Part shown: piece after piece, positions 13,217 to 25,035 of the stretch
Position numbering within the stretch: the first letter of the stretch is position 1
How the letters are laid out: the number at the start of each line of letters is the position of its first letter
DNA from: Lutjanus erythropterus
Taxonomy: Eukaryota; Chordata; Actinopteri; Lutjaniformes; Lutjanidae
NCBI GenBank assembly: GCA_020091685.1
Contig: CM034612.1
Coordinates: forward strand, 27,954,655 to 28,018,654
DNA: 64,000 nucleotides
Direction: 5' to 3'
Program-made: the position numbers and the translations under genes
Notes under the pieces: model-generated
Seen by the model: only the letters and a program-made list of their open reading frames with translations
The model's database searches: none
Told to the model about the DNA's origin: nothing

Positions 13217-14163
13217 CACTGTAAAAATAAACTATTCATATTAACTTTAAAAGCTTAGTGTCTGGGCTGCCTTACAATTTTAAACTGACTGAATTTCAAA
13301 AGGGGTGTTAATTGTTAATTAATGAGTTCATCAGTGATTCAAAACAAATAAACATTTATTGTCAAATAAAATTGATATTAACATGTTCTGAGAAAACATG
13401 ATCAATAAGCTGTGTTGTGGAATGACTCTTTAAACTGGTGAGTTGGAATACTGACCACTACAGTGCTCCGGTCAGAGAACACACAGCCATCAGGTAGGTT
13501 TACGCTCTTTGACTGGCAGAATGAGAAGCTTTACATGGTGCATTATAGAAGTTCAACAACACTCTGTTTCTGAAATAAACAGAAGACAAATATACGGGTC
13601 AGAGTTATTTACTAATAACCAACATTAACTTATGGCATCACTTGTGCTATAATTGTGACCTACCTAACTTGAATAAATATAAATTGTATATTTATGTTAA
13701 GTTAAATGCATATGTAAATTCTGCCACAAACAATACCAAATGACGTAGTTTACTGATGTCAAGACGTAGTGCTGAATCATGGGAGCTGTTTTCCTAATTT
13801 TTTTTCACTACTATTGATGATAAAAATCTATCTGACACAACTCAGGCAGAAATTATGTTCACAGACAAGGAGAAGTTTTATTCAGTCACGTTTAGTCACG
13901 TCCATTGGCTTCCTTTCTCTATCCCATGTTTTCCATAGGAACTAGCAGCTGGTGGGAAATGCAGTGTTACCCTGAATAAATTCGATTTCTCTACATTTAA
14001 ACATAGTCGGAAATATTTGTGTTAATGTAAATCCACATCTCAACAAAATATACAACATATCTAGCATTTTAGACATTTCAATGAAGAAATGATACATATT
14101 ATAACTTTAATGAGAAAAGATGAGTTGATTCCACTAAATTCCTGTATGATTTTTTTTACAGTG
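13217..14163 (+). mobile_element. DNA transposon, CACTGTAAAA family, TA target duplication
   Basis: The left end is CACTGTAAAAATAAAC and the right end ATGATTTTTTTTACAGTG, giving a terminal inverted repeat of about 11 bp. TA dinucleotides flank both ends (13215-13216 and 14164-14165). Internal phrases GATTCAAAACAAATAAAC and CCACTAAATTCCTGTATGAT recur in copies at about 44857-45408, 48243-48732, 49572-50725 and 55281-55956. No transposase frame is visible. The TA duplication would fit a Tc1/mariner-like mover, but the ends are not ones I can assign to a named family. Confidence 0.75.
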
Positions 14164-14165
14164 TA

Positions 14166-15576
14166 CACAAGTAGCTGCCTTATCCAGGTTGAATCCAGGT
14201 GGGAAATCATTCCCTAACAGTTTCCTCTCTGCGTTTATCCCAGTGCACAAATCACTTTTCAGAGTGGTCAGAGGAGCAAATAAATGATGGGAGCGACATC
14301 GAGGCTGAGGTTGGCTTTCCAGATGGAGTTCCCTGTTATCAATATTGTTTTGGTGAAAAAAAAAAAGAAAAGCTGTGTGTGGTGATCTTGTGCCTGCCAT
14401 GCATAAACACACGCTACCTTCACTGGTGAGTAATGTTTTGCTCCCTTTTCTTGAAGAATCAGAATAAGTCCACTTGACATAAAGAGCAGCATCCAATAGC
14501 TCACAGAGAGTGATTGTGAAAAGGACTGAGGTGACTCGTTTCCTCCTGGATTCATACTGTATAACAAGCTCTTGTCTCGCAGTGTATTCCTAAGCGGTTG
14601 TTGCCAGCACCATACAGATATAGTGGAACAGGATCCAAGTTTTGCCGGTCCCTGTGAGGCTGGGTTGGGGTGTGATGATCACAGGGGGATTAGCAGACTG
14701 TTGTGCAGGGTCCCCCGACGCTTTGAGAGAGCAGTCAATTAAAACATGAAGGAGGAGGACGGGTGCTCTGTGTGAAAATAAAAAAATAAAAAGAAGACGA
14801 AGTGAGATGTAAAGACTTTGAGTTTTCTTGTACATCAACCATGTTCTCCTCTGTTGTGTGCTGCGTCTCAGTTAAAGCCCTCTCCGTCCTGAGGGGCTTT
14901 GAACCCCAAAGCAGCATGAACTACATGCCTAATTTGCAGTTTGACGACACAATGGATTCCCATCAAACCCTCACAGGTCTGACATCAGAGGCCACAAAAT
15001 GATGAGACCATGCTCACCGTGACACTTCCACTGTGTCTGTTTGTCTACATGTTCCCCTGTCTGTGCAATGGCGTGATTACATTTGTTTGCATCTCTGTGT
15101 GTTCCTAATTTTTTAACTGGCTTTTGATTAAGTGATTTGATGGGAATCATACTATATAGTTTGAATAATTACACACTTACTGTAAAACTGGTCAGCATTA
15201 TGCTGGTTGTTTGTGATTGTTGTGTGAAGCCTTTATTTTAGATGAGCTTAGATTCAACTTTGTTCTTTTCCCACAGAGTACAAGTAGTGAGACAATGAAA
15301 TACAGTCTTAACAGAACTGCAAAAAGCAGTAAAGTGTGGAGTAATGCATATGTACACCAAACCATGAGGTCTACATATGGATACACTAATATATACACTA
15401 TGAACAGAATGAAATGAATATGGTGGGTTATGTACCAACACATTCTCATCCCAGGTTGTCAAATATGGCACTTCTTTGTCACACCCCTCTGCATAGACTT
15501 TGTGTGTGAGACATTTCTGCCAGAAAGCCTCCTTAACATGTGGTTAACGCTGTGAAACAGCAGCAGTTTGGTTTTT
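14166..15576. other. Intergenic, no gene recognised
   Basis: The short frames (such as 14134-14496 on - and 15198-15449 on -) have no recognisable domains. Nothing else is supported. Confidence 0.5.
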
Positions 15577-15880
15577 GGCACCAAAACCACTTGGTTTTGG
15601 CATGACATCTTCTTGTGTAGGCACCCAAACTACTTGGTTTTAGGCATCAAAATTACTTGGTTATATTTAGTCACCAAAACTATTTGCTTTTAGGTAATAA
15701 AACTACTTGGTAAGGTTTTAGGCAACTACACTCTATATTTAGGCATGGTTAGGTTTAGGCACCAAAACTACTTGCAGCTAGGAAACAAAACTACCTGGTT
15801 TTAGGCACCAAGACTACTTGTTTAGGTTTAGGCACCAGAACTACTTTGTTTTAGGCAACAAATGACTTGATTGGGTTTAG
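15577..15880. repeat. Imperfect tandem repeat, GGTTTTAGGCACCAAAACTA unit
   Basis: About ten to twelve units of the form TTAGGCACCAAAACTACTTGG follow each other with small insertions and substitutions. Units run about 20-30 bp. The decay of units suggests an old array. It is non-coding. Confidence 0.8.
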
Positions 15881-16084
15881 ATTAGGTTTAACTATTTTAC
15901 ATAAGTCACGTGACGCAAGTCACTTCGCACATTTAACGTTATGTAATTTAAAACTTTGTTGATTTAATGTTGATTTTGGGCCATACAGGACACAACCCCA
16001 GCCTCCTGTGTTTGTGTAGAAAGAAGAATGGGTACAAAGGGTACCTTGTACAATCTATATGATATTCACCACAGGGTGTGACAA
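15881..16084. other. Unassigned spacer
   Basis: No feature recognised between the tandem array and the start of the LINE-derived sequence. Confidence 0.4.
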
Positions 16085-17340
16085 AACATATATATATGTA
16101 AAATTATATTAATTATATAATTATATTATATACATAATAAAATGCAGGGGGTATGATATGAATACGAATTATTCGCTATAGATAAGCTAGGTGCAGTATA
16201 GACACATACAGCATATTTAGTACAGTTAAGTGTATGTACAGTGGTGTGGCAGCAGTAAGTAGGTATGAGCCAGTAGTCAGTGAGGCAGAGACAGTCATAG
16301 TGCAAATGTTCAGTCAGACAGACACTCCACTCACAAGTCAGTCTTTGAATGCTTTGCTCAAAGAAACTGAACTTTAGTTGCTAAAAGTGGGAAAGCGGAG
16401 CTTTTACAAAGAAAACCTCCGCTGCTGAACAGTCCAAGTTCTTTAGTGCATCCCTTCATAATGGCGTGATGACACTGGGCGAGCTTTGTTTCCGGTAAGG
16501 TGTGTCCTTGAAAAAAAGAAAATGTCAGGGGTGTTGGGTTGTAAGCAGCTGTATTCCCTGTCGTTTAAGCAACTACCTTGCATTCAGAAAGCCCCAGTCT
16601 CTGCAGGACTAGGCAGAGACAGTCCTAGTGCACATTAACCTTAAGGGAAAGCTATTCCTGAGCTCACTGGTCCTGGAACAGTGAGTCCTATAGAGTTCTC
16701 CCACAGGGGAAGAGGGCAAAAGTCTCTGACCAGGATAAGAGTTGTCTCTGATGATGCTGCAGAACCACAGCCAACACTGGTTGTGCTGGATAGCCTCAAT
16801 GATAGGGAGCGGAGTGATGCAGTTTTCACCAGACAGTGCAGTGCTTTCTGGCTCGAGACAGAGAAGTTGCCATACCACACTGCGATGCAGTTAATTTGGT
16901 TTCTCTTAATGGTGCAATAGTAGAGGTTAATCTTCTTGGCCATGGTCAAAGTTGTTGAGAGTCTCAGAAAGGACCTCAGGGAGTGGTTGGGTACCCAGAG
17001 ACATGAAGCTGGCATCACACTCAACTGCTATCCCACTGATATGAACAGGGTTGTGCCTTTGCTCTATCTGAAATTCACAATGAGCTCTTTGGTCTTCTTT
17101 GTGTTTAGGGCACCATGTTGCACCACCGTGTTGGACTTCCTCCCGGTACATAGACCTGTCATTGTTGTTGATGAGGCCAACCACCATGTCATCTGTAAAA
17201 TTTATAAGGGTATTGGAACCATGTAGCAGGCATGAGACGTCAAGGAGAAGTCTCAGCACACAGCCCTGTGGGACTCACTGTTCAGAGTGAGGGTTGAGGA
17301 GGTGTGGTTGTCTAACCTAATATACTAGGTTGTGTTGATA
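16085..17340 (-). mobile_element. Non-LTR retrotransposon (CR1/L2/Rex1-like LINE), 5'-truncated and frameshifted
   Basis: On the minus strand, 16927-17259 translates to a piece of reverse transcriptase containing NTLINFTDDMVVGLINNND. This matches the catalytic [FY]xDD box and following strand of fish LINEs, whose usual form is FADD. The frame then shifts, and 16641-16900 carries the downstream thumb/C-terminal part, including AVWYGN, a typical LINE phrase. The remainder down to about 16085 is LINE-like 3' sequence ending in an AT-rich tract. Stops and frameshifts show that it is dead. The clade is judged from motif wording and is uncertain. The 3' boundary is approximate. Confidence 0.75.
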
Positions 17341-17378
17341 AGGAAGTCCAATATCAGTTGCTGAATGAGCTGAATGCA

Positions 17379-17426
17379 AATATCAACATGTTATGATCAC
17401 AGTGCTACTGTTAACATGTTGATATT
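17379..17426. repeat. Perfect 15-bp inverted repeat (hairpin)
   Basis: AATATCAACATGTTA at 17379-17393 is exactly mirrored by TAACATGTTGATATT at 17412-17426, with an 18-base loop. It could be the core of a small MITE or a chance hairpin. There is no T-tract or other sign that it acts as a terminator. Confidence 0.7.
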
Positions 17427-18840
17427 GTCATGTTGCATATTATCTTAGTTTAGGCAGGAAAGTGTTAAATTTTGAACATGTGGTGGAGCCAGATGAAAAG
17501 TTAATAAGGTACATCATCTAGTTATCTACATCACCATTAATGTCTCTTTTCTTTTGTGCCAATCCATCCATTTGTTGAGATGTTTCTCAAACTGACCAAC
17601 AGGCCAGTGTTGCCATCACCAGAGCTACACGTGGGTAAACATATTGATCTCAGAATTAATGATTCTTTTAATTTTGAGACAAATTGAACATTTTTAAAAT
17701 GTGTGTCAGTCTGACTTTGCTAAAACAATGAGACATGATTTGTATTTGAGGTGGCCAGTGTAACAATCCACATTCAGTTGTGATCTACACTATATTTCCA
17801 CCTCTGTGCCAAACTACATTTTCAGTACATTCTCAAAAATAGCAAATTTCAACTGTTAAAAATCAATTTTATGCCATGGGCTTTGAATTGTTGTAACTAT
17901 AACCTGCATATTGATAGAACATGAACTATGCAAAGCTTTGTTTCAAGGCATCAACATGTGTCATGGCCAGTTAGAGTATTTTATTTTGGCATACAGTAGG
18001 TTAGTGGGCTCCTGTGTCAGGATAGGCAAGCTCTATCAGAGGCCATTTTATTCAAGGAACGTCACATTTAAAGAGCTGCCCCTCCACCTGATCTCACTGT
18101 TACTGCACATCAGTAATGTAAGAAATTTGCAGCTTGTTTTTTTTTTTTTTTTATCATGTCACTGATACCAAACAACAGGTGCTGGAAAGAAGAGTGACAG
18201 AGCCTGCAGCCGTTGTGAAATGAAGTGATTAGCCATCTTAATTAGCTGTCGTCTTTGGCCCTGGCCTTCTCTGCATGATGGAAAGTTGTGCTCCGAGGAT
18301 CAATAGGGAGTAAAACAACAGCCACCCACAAGCCTCCTCTTAATCAACCAGTCCTCAGCTTGGAGCTGAAAAACAGAGAGAAAGCGAGGGTGTGCAGGCT
18401 GTTTAGGATAGAGGACACTGCTTGCCCTCTCTATTGGCATCTGTTCAGCTCATTATTCATCTAGTCAATAGGTGTTACACTTCTTGCTTTTCACATCAAC
18501 TATTGTTGAACTCAACACCTTTGACCTCTTCTGTGAATCAATATTAAAGGAAACCATACTGCAACATTTAATTGGATAATAGAGGAATAACCACTGTGGT
18601 CTTTCTATTTCTCCAACCACTGGTATCCAGAGCCAGTCCAGATCCTTTATCTGCCCTTATTCTGTCTGAAGCCCCAGTATTGCATAATGCACATACATAC
18701 TACATAGTATTCTGCCAGGAATGTGTGTCTCCAAGTCTAGGACCCAGACGAATCTGCAAGCTCATCTTTTCATTTGCTCTGGCAGACACGTCTAGACCTA
18801 CGGGCAGATTCTACTCATAGATTGACAAAGGAGTGTCACC
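17427..18840. other. Intergenic; possible regulatory block 18180-18360
   Basis: No gene. 18180-18360 looks unique, with GTGATTAGCCATCTTAATTA and GGATCAATAGGGAG words reminiscent of homeodomain-bound enhancers. Conservation is not shown. A T-run of about 17 lies near 18137. Confidence 0.3.
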
Positions 18841-19480
18841 AGTCCAGATTTTAAAAGTCACATGTTACATGTTTTACCGCTGTGATTTGTTGTAGGTCTA
18901 TCCAACTGCACCCACTCAGCAGGTTCAATGCAACACCTCCGGCTCCTGAAACTCAGATCGAACTGTCAAACTTGGCAGTGCTGATAAAATATGGATCAAG
19001 ATTCTGTTACTGAATTCCCTGTCTTGCCTCAAATGTTTTCAGACCCCTATTTAAGTGTACTGTTTAGCTGTAATAAGAGAAAATTCAGATGGCCATTTTG
19101 AACCAAACATTGTCACACATTTTGTCGCTCTGATTGGTTGTAGGTCTATTCAGTTACTTGCAGAGGCATTTTGGTCTCCGTGCATTGATAACAGTCCTTG
19201 GAAATCACAAATGAACTGAGTTTCCAGACTACACTTTTGTGTGCTAGTCTGGTGATGTCAGTTTATATGTTTGCAGTTTGGCCACTGCAGTGTGTTAGTA
19301 TCTATTTTTTCACTACGTTACTCTGCATTTTCTTGTCATTTCCTGACTTTTAGTGCAGAACTCATCATCATACAAAAATCTCCCTGGTGATGGTTGGATT
19401 TCCATAGAATTTGTGGTTGGTGGATTTTCATTGACCACAGGGGCTGATCCCTGACCAGGCCAAAGTATCATTTGTACACA
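18840..19480. repeat. Diverged dispersed repeat, two related segments
   Basis: The phrase GATTTGTTGTAGGTCTATCC near 18884 returns as GATTGGTTGTAGGTCTATTC near 19131, each following a CACAT-TTTT-CGCTCTGAT-like lead. This suggests two arms of one old teleost repeat or a local duplication. Ends cannot be fixed by eye. Confidence 0.4.
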
Positions 19481-19787
19481 GGGTATCAGTCTTCAGACCC
19501 ACAAATTAAAAGCACCAATTACTAACTGTAGTCTGAAAATATTAAATATAGTAGAGGTATACAACTGTATTTGTAGAGACTAACTGGCTAAAAATACAGC
19601 TGCACATTAAATGACAGTGTGAAGTACAAGGTATGAAGGTCATTTATTTACCATCATACAATACACAAACATGCAATATAATTAATATAATTCAGAATAG
19701 AATAGGAAATAAATATAAATGTAAAACAAAATAAATAAAATAAGGCAATATATACAGTTATTTACATACTTAATATACATATACAAG

Positions 19788-20567
19788 CAGTGGTGGAAAG
19801 AGTACTTAAAATCTGTACTCAAGTACAAGTACTGTTACATTGCTAAACTATTACTCAATTACAAGTAAAAGTACTGGTGTTAAAAAATATACTTAAGTAA
19901 AAGTAAGTATTCATTGTAAAAACTGCTCAGAGTATTACTTTTAACCGTTGATGTCACAGTCACCTCTCCAAACTAGGGCTGCAAATTTTGTGCATTTTTC
20001 TGAACCAGTAGCTGCAAATGCTATTAACTGATTAATCATTAATAATTTATAAGATATAAAACATATGATTCTTTCCTCATTTTAATTTCTTTTGTCATTT
20101 ATTTCTAATTTTAAGTCTAAATTTAAGTTTCATTATTCAACAAATGACTCTGCCAGACAAAACACTGTCAGATGAGGTACAATTACTGCCATGACTATTG
20201 ATTAAATATCCATGAAGACATTTTTAATTAGTTAAACTCTTAACAGCAATTAATTGATTAGTGATCAATCATTAACATTCTTACTCCACATGTGTGCATG
20301 TCATTTGTATGTCATTGTTCTCATTGGCCCGTTTGTGATCAGATCACTTGATTGGCTGCAAGAATACAGATGAAAGGTTTGGATATTCATTCAACTTGTA
20401 CTCAATACTCAGTTATGACAGTAAGTAAGTAGATTACATATTGTGATGAATACTTCAGTACAAGTAAAAGTACAGACTCGGAAACCTACTCATAAAAGTA
20501 GAAGTACCCAAAAACACTACTTAATTACAGTAATTTGAGTATTTGTAATGAGTTACTTCCACCCCTG
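19788..20567. mobile_element. hAT-type non-autonomous element, second copy, opposite orientation
   Basis: It begins CAGTGGTGGAAAGAGTACTT and ends AGTTACTTCCACCCCTG, the same terminal repeats as the 7855-8328 element but inverted relative to it. The flanking 8-mers TATACAAG (19780-19787) and TATGCGAG (20568-20575) agree at 6 of 8 positions, fitting an aged hAT target duplication. The interior shares blocks such as ACTATTGATTAAATATCCAT with the shorter copy and keeps additional sequence, so this copy is closer to full length at 780 bp. Confidence 0.85.
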
Positions 20568-20739
20568 TATGCGAGTATACACACAAAACTCAAAAGTAGG
20601 TCTTTTTGTCTTTCATCTAAACCTTTTCATTATTTGACTGTAACAAGTTGCATTCCCAAGAAGCAGTGTCATTTTATGTCTCATATTAAAAGGTAGCCAT
20701 GTTGTTTTTACTTTAGATAGACATTTTTCCCATCTTAAG

Positions 20740-21220
20740 CAGGTATTATTGCTTTCTTTGCAGCAGCTCTAGCAGTTGCACTCTGAACACAAGTCAGAGT
20801 GTCATCCCCATGCCAAACACACAGCTCGGTTTTGTCTCCTGGAATCACTGGGTGCACTGTCCCTGGCTCGCTCTGTCTTCTTATACATGGCTGTGTTCTG
20901 CTTGACCGTGGCTCAGCTGTGCTTCCCTCCAGGGGGGCTCATTTGTTAGACTCCCTCCCTGTGCTACTCTAAAGCAAGAACTACTTGCTTACATATGGCC
21001 CTCAATTAGTTTGGTTACTGTGGGGCTCGGAGACGCTGCACTGGAAAATGTACTACAGCAAATGATTGACACGTTATTGTTTATAGCCAGAGGAGCTTGT
21101 GACTGTTGTTATTGTCCTCTCATTAGTGCTGTGCAGATAGAGAAAATCACTGCATGATGATGATCTAGTTTGCTGCAGAGTTCTAACTGCCGGAGCTAAT
21201 GCTGAGCTCAGTTGTAAAAC
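20740..21220. promoter_or_regulatory. Candidate conserved non-coding element
   Basis: A repeat-free, compositionally balanced block. It includes CCCTCAATTAGTTTGGTTAC, a TGATTGACACGTTATTGTTT stretch and GTCCTCTCATTAGTGCTGTG, which read like dense binding sites for homeodomain, PBX/MEIS or FOX-type factors. The location, about 13 kb upstream of the candidate lmo3 promoter, suits a distal enhancer. This is sequence texture only. Confidence 0.35.
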
Positions 21221-21504
21221 AACTGTAGTTGGTTACTTGTCTTGAAAGATTTAATACTGTATTTTTATTTTCACTCCTAAAAACCATGTCTGTCATCTTA
21301 AATTGATGGCTAACTATTGCATCTTAGGAGAACATTCACTGTTAATAAAAAAAAAAAATTGATATTGATTCATTTTTTAAAATGTATTTATTCATTCATT
21401 GGAGGTGGCAAACTAATTTCATCCCTGAGCCTCTGCAGGTCTTCCACTAAGGGCCCTATTACACCACCGTGCGGTAACCACCCTGACAACTGCCCGTCTG
21501 CCAG

Positions 21505-22110
21505 AGCAGTGTTTCCCAAACTTTTTTCATGGGGAACTGCTTTTTAAAAATGATAAATCATTGTGAACCAGTTCACAACAGACCTTGTCAATAAATCTTG
21601 GGAGAGCTAATTTGTGCATTACTTAACATTCTTGACCATTTTTACTCCAATTTCCACATCACCTCATATTATTTTGATGCATGTATATACACATAAATGC
21701 ATATAGGCTGAGTTAACAGGCCATCTAAATCTTTATCACCAAGAAAGCAAACCTGAAGAAAGTTGAAATAACTCAAAACTTCAAAGCAACTTACCTCAAC
21801 CACTTTACTCAATTTTTGAAATACAATTTGGGGGGTTTCTAAAACTCAAAAATTCAAGTTTATCTAAAGAAGAAAAGTAAATTATCTCAACAAAACATTA
21901 TTAGAAAAGCTTTTTTAAGAGTTTGAGTTGGGTTCAAAACACAAAAACCTATTGAAGTAAGTTACCTTAATTTGACATTTTAGCCTCATAAATGAGGCAA
22001 AATAAGTGCATTTAGGCAGAATTTCTTCCATAGTGTTTTATTTTTTGAGAGAAGAAAATAAAATCTCCTGAGACCCATCTGTGGGTCACAACCCACCCTT
22101 GTGCTAGAGT
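21505..22110. mobile_element. Possible hAT-like element, left end only
   Basis: The segment starts CAGTGTTTCCCAAACTTTTT, very like the CAG-TTCCCAA ends of the elements at 29857 and 61296, and contains CTGTGGGTCACAACCCACCC as some such elements do. A matching inverted right end is not found, so the boundary at 22110 is a guess. Confidence 0.35.
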
Positions 22111-23216
22111 GTTTCCCCAGTAGCAAAGCGTCTCGGCTGCATTGACAGGCAGGTGATTTGGTGAATGTCACAGCATCAGTACAACACACCCAAAAGTCCA
22201 CAATGTGTATAGTAGCTTACAAAAAAGGGTCACAATAAAGTTGGGGGTAAACATGTAAACATGTGAACATGTATTGTTAATAATTCCACAAGAAAAGGCT
22301 TCCATCATTTCCACAGTTTATACCTTGTCGACAGCCACAGATGGGTTTACATTCAAGTCACCTCAAAGCCCAGTGTGTCTCTTTCAGTTGCTACTATGGT
22401 TGGTACTATGCGAGTCACCAAGGGACGGTAACAAAATATATTTGACAAGCTGGGAATGAGAACGGGCTGTTAGGTTGCACTAAAGTCCCCTCAGTTTGAC
22501 TGAGCGGCAAAGCATCCCGCAGCAGGGCTGCCTTTAACAGGGGAGTTGCGAGACTGTGAGCAACACGAATGATTATCTGATTACTTTAAAGCCAGTTGGA
22601 CTCAACTGATCCTTACAACTTACCAAAAACACAGTGGTTCATGGACCCTGACTTGTGGACAGGAATCATGTCTCCAGATGTTTGTGTATATGTATTTCTA
22701 TACTTTTTAGATGTAGATGTGAGGGAAAATACATGAAGCAAAAATGGCACATAAAAGCCTAGATGCTTGGATGTTGCTTCAAGGCAAGATCTGATGAGAA
22801 AAGATGCACAAATCTTTGGTGATTAGACTCCATCATGACATCATCATGTATAAGGAGGAAATGAAGCCACCATTAATGTAAATCTAGACACTGGTGATGG
22901 TGGTGAAAGGATGGCTGACGATCTGGATGTGATGAGGACTTGGCTTCTGATGAGCTCAACCTGGGCCCTGGATTTGAAGAACTGGAGGTGAACGGGATCG
23001 GGGAGGGCTGCAACAGTTCCACACCGAATTGACAGCTGACAACAGCAGAGAGGAGAACAGATTTTAAAGTTGGTCAGTAAAGACATGATTGGCTGACAGA
23101 GACAGTGTCTACGTCTGGTTGGTTAACTGACCATTGAACACTCATTATCAGCTGATTGAGAATAAGCAAAAGAGAGAGTAATAGAGAGAGCTGTGAATGA
23201 TTGAAGCATAAAGATA
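22111..23216. other. Intergenic, no gene recognised
   Basis: No supported feature. The minus-strand frame 22844-23086 has no recognisable domain. Confidence 0.45.
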
Positions 23217-23400
23217 GTTTTCCTGATTGTACATAAGCTAAGCTTCATTAATCCCCAGAAGGAAATTAAATTGTCATAGCAGCAAAAGTACATTCAATAA
23301 ATACAAAACAATGCAAATGAAAATAAATACATAAATAAATAAATAAATAAATAAATAGTTAAATAAATAGATAAATAAATAAATAGATAAATAAATAAGG
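23217..23400 (-). mobile_element. LINE 3' end fragment with (AAAT)n tail region
   Basis: The phrase CATTAATCCCCAGAAGGAAA is the reverse complement of the TTTCC...GGGATTAAT-like 3' terminus seen in fish LINEs (compare the + strand copy near 57195). It is followed by an A-rich tract and a run of ATAAATAAATAA repeats from about 23322 to 23398. Only the tail is recognisable. Confidence 0.55.
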
Positions 23401-23498
23401 TACAGGCAGGCACTGGAGATCAATGGACCTTGAACACAGTCTGAATGAATCTGGTGTGCAAGAGCAGAGTGATACTGACTACAATGATACTACTAATA

Positions 23499-23500
23499 CT

Positions 23501-23534
<34 letters not shown>

Positions 23535-23720
23535 TTACATAATAATGCAATATATATAATAATATATGTAGAGAAACAGATAGCAAAAATATATGATAAT
23601 AGCAGCAGGAATAATAGTAATAATAGCAATAGCACTAGCAATAGTATATTAATAATATAATATTATAGCATAGCATAAGATATTATAATAATAATGATGA
23701 TGTCAGACATATATGATAAT
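23499..23720. repeat. Compound microsatellite: (AAC)n then AAT/ATA-rich tract
   Basis: About 23500-23534 is ACA/AAC trinucleotide repeat. It is followed by loosely repeated AATAATAG and TAATAAT words to about 23720. Frames across it give poly-Thr or poly-Val and are not genes. Confidence 0.85.
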
Positions 23721-24779
23721 AATGTCATATGTATAATGTAATACCACAATACACATAAATATATATTTATTTTGTTAATATAATATACACATATACCCAT
23801 GGGTCCAGGATATTCTGGCTGTACGTTGGCAGGTCTGTACACAGTTTGGTATTTTATTACATTATCGGAGAGACATGTTTGCACACAGCGGTGTTGATGT
23901 TTTCCGTTATGTCCAGAGTGAGAATATGTGATGCACGTTTATAGAACACGAGGTTCAGTTACATGAAATATAAATGAAAGTACATCAATACAGTAAATAA
24001 GATGTCATTTTACCCCAAAATCCAATGTAGCTGACACAAAATGGCAACCACAAATCCAGGTTTCAGTGTTTGTGTGAATGGCAGTGATCCGTTAGCTTCT
24101 CTTTTCTTTAGCTTTCAGCCGTCTGAAAAAAGATTGTTCCGATTTCTTGTTGAATTTATTTGTACAGTCAGTCACACAACAGCTCTTTCCCATTGTAGAT
24201 GTCTTTTTTGTGTTTTCGTGGCATTCAAACTAAACGCTAATGCTGCCCCTCAGTTGTCTCTTTGCCACGGTGACTTCTGCACACTGGGATGTCGCATACA
24301 TGCCCTCTATAATGGCTTCAGTATGACTATTGTCAGGTAACCATCTCTGCTACAACATCAACAATCTCTATGTACAACACATGGCTTAATGTCACGGGTA
24401 CAATGAATATTTCAAAGATTTCTGTTTATATTGAAACCTTTAATCCAGAGTCAGATTTGATAAAAGGTGAAAAGATGGTGTCTTGGCACACTTTGGCATT
24501 TTTCTCTCCAATTTGTACACAGATAATTTAGCTCTGTGCATGTGTGTGTGTGTGTGTTTCTTTTTTGCTACAATGTCTTGGAGGATAGAATGGGAAATGA
24601 TATTGGAAAAGATGTCGGGGAAAGCAATATCCCATCATCAGTGAGGGAAAAACTGTACTCACAGGTATTAAATTGACTATTCATTCATGTGTATGTAAAA
24701 ATGGCAACCACAAATCCAATATAAACATCCCATTCTAAGCGGCACAGTTTGACTGTCAACTGATGCTCGGCACCGCAAT
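23721..24779. other. Intergenic, no gene recognised; short (TG)n at 24541-24558
   Basis: The frame 24041-24340 has no recognised domain. The phrase AAAATGGCAACCACAAATCCA occurs near 24039 and again near 24698, a local duplicated word of unclear meaning. Confidence 0.4.
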
Positions 24780-25035
24780 CAGGGATTGTCGGCAAGAGAT
24801 TAAAAGATATTTTCCTCTTCAGGCGGAGTAAATTGGTTTTGGATTAAGGCTGATTGATTGCTGCTGAGGTATACAGCAGTCTGTTTGAAATGCTCAGTTC
24901 TGAACACACAAGTAATTTCAGCCCAAGCTACTCAAGGAAATCACAGCGGATGGAATCGATAGATATTATGTAGCAGTTACCAGCATTGCATTGTTCAAGG
25001 TTATCATTAAAGGCCTGGAGAAATATTATTCAAAG
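24780..25035. promoter_or_regulatory. Candidate conserved non-coding element
   Basis: Unique-looking block with GGATTAAGGCTGATTGATTG and TTATCATTAAAGGCCTGGAG words, no simple repeats and no transposon ends. It is a plausible enhancer but unproven. Confidence 0.3.
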
